Shown in pieces: positions 7,575 to 9,684 of a stretch of DNA of 9,684 nucleotides. Every line of letters begins with the position of its first letter. The first letter of the stretch is position 1. The position numbers and the translations under genes are program-made. Origin of the DNA: Bacteroidales bacterium (lineage in GTDB: Bacteria; Bacteroidota; Bacteroidia; Bacteroidales; UBA1402); the NCBI GenBank assembly GCA_023230125.1, contig JALNXZ010000044.1:1-9684 (forward strand), in the 5' to 3' direction. The notes under the pieces were generated by a model. That model was not told the DNA's origin and did not search any database. It saw only the letters and a list, made by a program, of their open reading frames with translations.

Positions 7575-8074
7575 GAAAGAACCTCACCAAAGTCATCCAG
7601 ATGTTCATCTATGTAATGAGCAATGATGGAGGTACATTCTTCTTCGATTTCAAAAAATCTTTCTTCCAGATTGTCAAAATCATCGAATTGTTCGTACATG
7701 GCTGTAAAGTCTTCCTCGTTGGTGTCTCTTTCAAGTTCAGTTTGGTGCTTGTCGTAAATTTCTTTAGCTTTGTAGACAATTTTTGACAATTCTTCGGCAC
7801 CAAAAATCCTTAGAGATTTTGCAAAAGGATTTTTAAAGATGTAACTTCCGTAACCGTTTTGTATGAGCTGGATAAAACCACCCTGCATCACTTCTTCGCG
7901 AAAATAATGATAGGCGAGAAGACTATGTTGCCAACCGTTAAGAAGAGACATGGTGGTCGCATCAAGCTTATTTACAGTAACATTCAGGTAAGCATCAATA
8001 AAGACTGAAAGAAAGGCATCCATGCCTTCTTGAGAAGCCTTTTCAAGTTTTTTGCCGGAAATTTGTACAGACAT
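7571..8074 (-). CDS. Acidic DMP19/DUF4375-type protein
   Basis: The 167-residue soluble protein has no signal peptide or membrane segment. The central part resembles the DUF4375/DMP19 family: a helical stretch with NGWQHSLLAYHYFREEV, then MQGGFIQLIQNGYG (63-76), then a helix SKIVYKAKEIYDKH (97-110). By my count it has 32 Asp/Glu against 14 Lys/Arg. The last 57 residues hold 21 acidic and only 2 basic residues, with runs such as DDFDNLEERFFEIEEE. Neisseria DMP19 is a dsDNA-mimicking protein that interferes with a transcription factor; most family members are uncharacterised, and DNA mimicry here is inference from family and charge. The ATG at 8072-8074 is the only sensible start. It is a monocistronic minus-strand gene converging on the SPOR operon. 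The family assignment is from memory of the motif and is moderately secure. Confidence 0.72.
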   Translation of the reverse strand: MSVQISGKKLEKASQEGMDAFLSVFIDAYLNVTVNKLDATTMSLLNGWQHSLLAYHYFREEVMQGGFIQLIQNGYGSYIFKNPFAKSLRIFGAEELSKIVYKAKEIYDKHQTELERDTNEEDFTAMYEQFDDFDNLEERFFEIEEECTSIIAHYIDEHLDDFGEVLS

Positions 8075-8099
8075 GTCCGCAGGTTTTTAGAAGTTGATG

Positions 8100-8130
8100 C
8101 AAATATCGTTAAAATAGTGCATCATGCAAA
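8100..8130 (-). promoter_or_regulatory. Probable promoter of the DMP19-like gene
   Basis: On the minus strand TTTG (8127-8130) lies 19 bases upstream of GATATTTG (8100-8107, followed by C), one mismatch from the TAnnTTTG -7 consensus. Transcription would start near 8094, about 20 bases before the ATG. No equally good promoter is seen for the opposite walJ-like gene in this 102-base gap. Confidence 0.45.
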
Positions 8131-8176
8131 GTACCGGACAAAGATTCTCCATCGGGAGTCATAAGAATATTTGATA

Positions 8177-8980
8177 ATGGATAAACTTCGTTTTTTTAGT
8201 ATAGGTAGTGGAAGTAGTGGAAACTGCTATTATTTTGGTAACTCGGTGCATGGCATTCTGATTGATGCCGGCATTTCATCCAAAACAATTCGCAAGGAAT
8301 TGAAACAAATAGGAGTGGACTTCTCACAGATTATGGGCATTTTTGTCACTCACGACCATCATGACCACATCAAATCCATTGGAACTCTCGGTGAAAAATT
8401 TCATATTCCTGTGTACGCTACGGCCAAAACGCACGACGGTATTGACCATAGTTATGGGATGACTCAGAAATTGTCTTTGAGCAAACGTTTCCTTGAAAAT
8501 GGAGAAGAAGTAGATATAGGTGATTTTAATGTCTTATCTTTTCCTGTGTCGCACGACGGAACTGACAATGGCGGTTTTTTCATCAAATACATGGAACACC
8601 GCATCATTGTTGCGACCGATCTTGGGCGCATCAATGAACACATATACAATCATATACCGCAATCTGACATCGTAATACTTGAAGCAAACTACGATCTTGA
8701 GATGTTGAAGAATGGTAAGTACCCATATTATCTGAAACAGCGCATTCTGAGTGATACCGGTCATTTGGGCAATCAAGAAGCAGGTCTGTTTTTGGCAGAG
8801 AATTGGCATCCCGAATTGAAACATATCTATCTTTGCCATCTGAGTAACGACAATAATCATCCTGAACTAGCCAAGAGAACGGTGGAAATGTGTATGAACA
8901 ACAAAGGTATCCGAACGGGTTCAGATGTGGATGTTGTACCTTTGAAGCGTTCTGCTTCTGATCTTGTTGTGTTTGATTGA
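8177..8980 (+). CDS. MBL-fold metallohydrolase, WalJ/YycJ-like
   Basis: The 267-residue protein is a cytoplasmic metallo-beta-lactamase-fold hydrolase. It begins with the RFFSIGSGSSGNCYYF signature typical of WalJ/YycJ proteins. Metal-binding motifs are THDHHDH (58-64, often THEHSDH in relatives), SHDGTDNGG (125-133), ATDLG (146-150) and the C-terminal CHLSNDNNHPELA (220-232). LEANYD (168-173) and SDTGHLGN (192-199) are further family blocks. YycJ from Bacillus has been reported as a 5' exonuclease linked to genome maintenance; in Bacillus the gene sits in the walRK operon, which is absent here, so the function is inferred from the family only. I choose the ATG at 8177; a TTG at 8171 would add two residues without support. 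The next gene starts 9 bases after the stop, which suggests a two-gene operon. Confidence 0.88.
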   Translation: MDKLRFFSIGSGSSGNCYYFGNSVHGILIDAGISSKTIRKELKQIGVDFSQIMGIFVTHDHHDHIKSIGTLGEKFHIPVYATAKTHDGIDHSYGMTQKLSLSKRFLENGEEVDIGDFNVLSFPVSHDGTDNGGFFIKYMEHRIIVATDLGRINEHIYNHIPQSDIVILEANYDLEMLKNGKYPYYLKQRILSDTGHLGNQEAGLFLAENWHPELKHIYLCHLSNDNNHPELAKRTVEMCMNNKGIRTGSDVDVVPLKRSASDLVVFD

Positions 8981-8989
8981 TTCTTTACC

Positions 8990-9184
8990 ATGATGAACAA
9001 CCTTTTACAGTATATCCTCACATTCATCGTTGTCGGCATTGCCGTTGTTTATGGCGGCTACATGATATACCGACGCTTTTTTACAAAACGGAAAGCTTCA
9101 CCTTGTGATGATTGTGAGGGGTGTGTCCTGAAAGAAAGCCATAGGGAAAAAAACTGCCCGAAGGACTTGTTTCACCCAAAATAA
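8990..9184 (+). CDS. FeoB-associated-type Cys-rich membrane protein
   Basis: The 64-residue protein has one N-terminal membrane helix (about 6-27, LQYILTFIVVGIAVVYGGYM), a basic stop-transfer stretch (YRRFFTKRK) and a short cytoplasmic tail with four cysteines (C39, C42, C45, C56; pattern C-x2-C-x2-C-x10-C). This matches small Cys-rich proteins commonly found next to ferrous iron transporter genes. No feoA or feoB is in the window, so an iron link is inferred only from the family. The start could be ATG 8990 or ATG 8993. It follows the walJ-like gene by 9 bases and is probably translated from the same message. Its 3' end contains the -33 element of the tRNA-Cys promoter. Confidence 0.75.
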   Translation: MMNNLLQYILTFIVVGIAVVYGGYMIYRRFFTKRKASPCDDCEGCVLKESHREKNCPKDLFHPK

Positions 9185-9196
9185 TACCTATCTTTG
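9167..9196 (+). promoter_or_regulatory. Promoter of tRNA-Cys
   Basis: TTG (9167-9169), inside the end of the preceding coding region, is 19 bases upstream of TATCTTTG (9189-9196), an exact TAnnTTTG -7 box. Transcription would start around 9202-9205, just ahead of the mature tRNA 5' end at 9212. Confidence 0.65.
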
Positions 9197-9211
9197 TGGC
9201 CGCAAATAAAG

Positions 9212-9282
9212 GGTACCTTAGCCGAGTGGTTAGGCACCGGTCTGCAAAACCGTTTACGGCGGTTCGAATCCGCCAGGTACCT
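9212..9282 (+). tRNA. tRNA-Cys (anticodon GCA)
   Basis: A 71-base cloverleaf is visible: acceptor stem GGTACCT (9212-9218) with AGGTACC (9275-9281), a 3-pair D stem GCC/GGC (9221-9223 with 9233-9235), an anticodon stem 9237-9241 with 9249-9253 whose first pair (C-T) is mismatched, an anticodon loop CTGCAAA with GCA at 9244-9246, a 4-base variable loop, and a T arm GGCGG-TTCGAAT-CCGCC (9258-9274). The discriminator base is T (9282), the U73 identity element of tRNA-Cys. The 3' CCA is not encoded and must be added after transcription. Confidence 0.97.
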
Positions 9283-9300
9283 CAAATATGATTTCTAATA

Positions 9301-9347
9301 AACCGCTATTCGCTTATAAATAAAGCGTTTAGCGGTTATTTGTTTTT
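9301..9347 (+). terminator. Rho-independent terminator after tRNA-Cys
   Basis: A long hairpin is formed by AACCGCTA (9301-9308) with TAGCGGTT (9330-9337), a symmetric TT/TT internal loop, and an inner stem CGCTT/AAGCG (9311-9315 with 9323-9327) around a 7-base loop. It is followed by ATTTGTTTTT. No terminator is seen between the Cys-rich protein gene and the tRNA, so this one may end both transcripts. Confidence 0.85.
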
Positions 9348-9505
9348 GCATAACTTTATAAGGCTTATTCTCTGACACATTCCCTAAGAATGTTCCTTTT
9401 AATGGATAAAGTTAAGGTGGATTACATATACCTCTCTTGCAAAATATTTTTCTTTTAAACTGTCTATGGTTCTATGTTGTTAAATATAAATAGGTGTGAA
9501 TTATA

Positions 9506-9539
9506 TAATTAATTGACAAAGTTATGTAACAATTAATTA
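9506..9539. repeat. Perfect 10-base inverted repeat
   Basis: TAATTAATTG (9506-9515) and CAATTAATTA (9530-9539) are exact reverse complements around a 14-base spacer. The end of the spacer and the first base of the right arm contain a smaller palindrome, GTTA-TG-TAAC (9521-9530). It could be a regulator binding site or a leader RNA hairpin; the AT-richness means chance is not excluded. Confidence 0.5.
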
Positions 9540-9542
9540 CTA

Positions 9543-9558
9543 AAAGTTATAGAACTTT
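9543..9558. repeat. 6-base inverted repeat AAAGTT-ATAG-AACTTT
   Basis: AAAGTT (9543-9548) and AACTTT (9553-9558) are exact reverse complements with a 4-base spacer. The word AAAGTTAT at 9543-9550 also occurs at 9518-9525, 25 bases upstream within the larger inverted repeat. The spacing of about 2.4 helical turns is compatible with a paired protein-binding site; this is speculative. Confidence 0.4.
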
Positions 9559-9611
9559 ATCCTATAAAATACGTCCTAATGCATACTTAAAACCATTAAA
9601 CTTAAAAAAAA

Positions 9612-9684
9612 ATGAAAGCAATCAAATTTTATGCAATTATTGCAACTCTCGCGTTGATTACAACAGCATGTGTTGAGAATTCAG
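9612..9684 (+). CDS. Lipoprotein, N-terminal fragment (cut by window end)
   Basis: Only 24 codons are visible: a basic start (MKAIK), a hydrophobic segment (FYAIIATLALITT) and a lipobox-like TTAC with Cys20, then VENS. This looks like a lipoprotein signal peptide, though Thr at the -3 position is not the usual Leu/Val. Nothing can be said about the mature protein. An A-rich stretch (nine A before the TG of the start codon) precedes the ATG, typical of Bacteroidota translation starts. The 327-base leader is much longer than those of the other genes here, hinting at separate regulation. Confidence 0.65.
   Translation, partial: MKAIKFYAIIATLALITTACVENS

Larger units (their letters stand above)
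9285..9611. other. 327-base gene-free leader region
   Basis: After the terminator at 9301-9347 this AT-rich stretch contains no convincing gene; the only open frame with an ATG that I traced (9390, 22 codons) has no supporting feature. It carries two inverted repeats (9506-9539 and 9543-9558) between the terminator and the ATG at 9612. I find no exact TAnnTTTG -7 box, so the promoter of the downstream lipoprotein gene is not identified. Confidence 0.6.

Noticed and set aside
8166..8173. AATATTTG as a -7 box for the walJ-like gene
   Set aside because: It is one mismatch from consensus but only 3 bases from the ATG at 8177, so transcription would start inside the gene.
9506..9539. Invertible promoter flanked by inverted repeats
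   Set aside because: The spacer is only 14 bases, too short to hold a promoter, and no recombinase gene is nearby.
9513..9541. TTGACA at 9513-9518 as an E. coli-type -35 box
   Set aside because: The sequence 17 bases downstream (ATTACT) is a poor -10 box, and the main sigma factor of this phylum does not use that consensus.
9212..9611. tRNA-Cys 3' end as an integrated-element attachment site
   Set aside because: No repeat of the tRNA 3' end, no integrase and no mobile gene is visible in the window.

Overview
The window looks like an ordinary chromosomal housekeeping segment of a Bacteroidota, probably Bacteroidales, genome. Evidence for this is the repeated Bacteroides-type -7 promoter box (TAnnTTTG) in the intergenic gaps, the absence of clear Shine-Dalgarno sites, AT-rich spacers, short lipoprotein signal peptides, and protein variants usual in this phylum (GTTAE in DapA, DTGHN in FolC, an MBL-fold WalJ-like protein with THDHHDH). 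No transposase, integrase, CRISPR array, phage gene or defence cassette is visible.

Layout from left to right. (1) A plus-strand run 1-4044: the 3' part of dapA (lysine/diaminopimelate synthesis), then pheT 10 bases later (phenylalanyl-tRNA synthetase beta chain), then a YebC/TACO1-family gene 55 bases further on. (2) folC on the minus strand (4050-5336), ending 5 bases from the yebC stop, and divergent from an EamA/DMT-type membrane transporter (5421-6308). The short gap between them carries a -7 box for each direction. (3) A two-gene plus-strand operon of SPOR-domain lipoproteins (6386-6847 and 6890-7564) behind a good consensus promoter. (4) A minus-strand gene for a very acidic DMP19/DUF4375-type protein (7571-8074), meeting the SPOR operon tail-to-tail. 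(5) A plus-strand pair, walJ-like MBL-fold hydrolase (8177-8980) and a small FeoB-associated-type Cys-rich membrane protein (8990-9184). (6) A tRNA-Cys(GCA) gene (9212-9282) with its own promoter and a strong hairpin terminator. (7) About 260 AT-rich bases with two inverted repeats, leading to the first 24 codons of a lipoprotein cut by the window end.

Functionally the first block serves amino-acid supply and translation, folC makes folate cofactors, and the SPOR lipoproteins probably act at the cell envelope on peptidoglycan. No coherent new multi-gene system was found. The best targets for a second look are the SPOR lipoprotein pair, the orphan acidic DMP19-like protein, and the inverted-repeat leader of the last, truncated lipoprotein gene. 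Three genes (folC, the second SPOR gene and the walJ-like gene) have longer possible upstream starts that I judge to be wrong.
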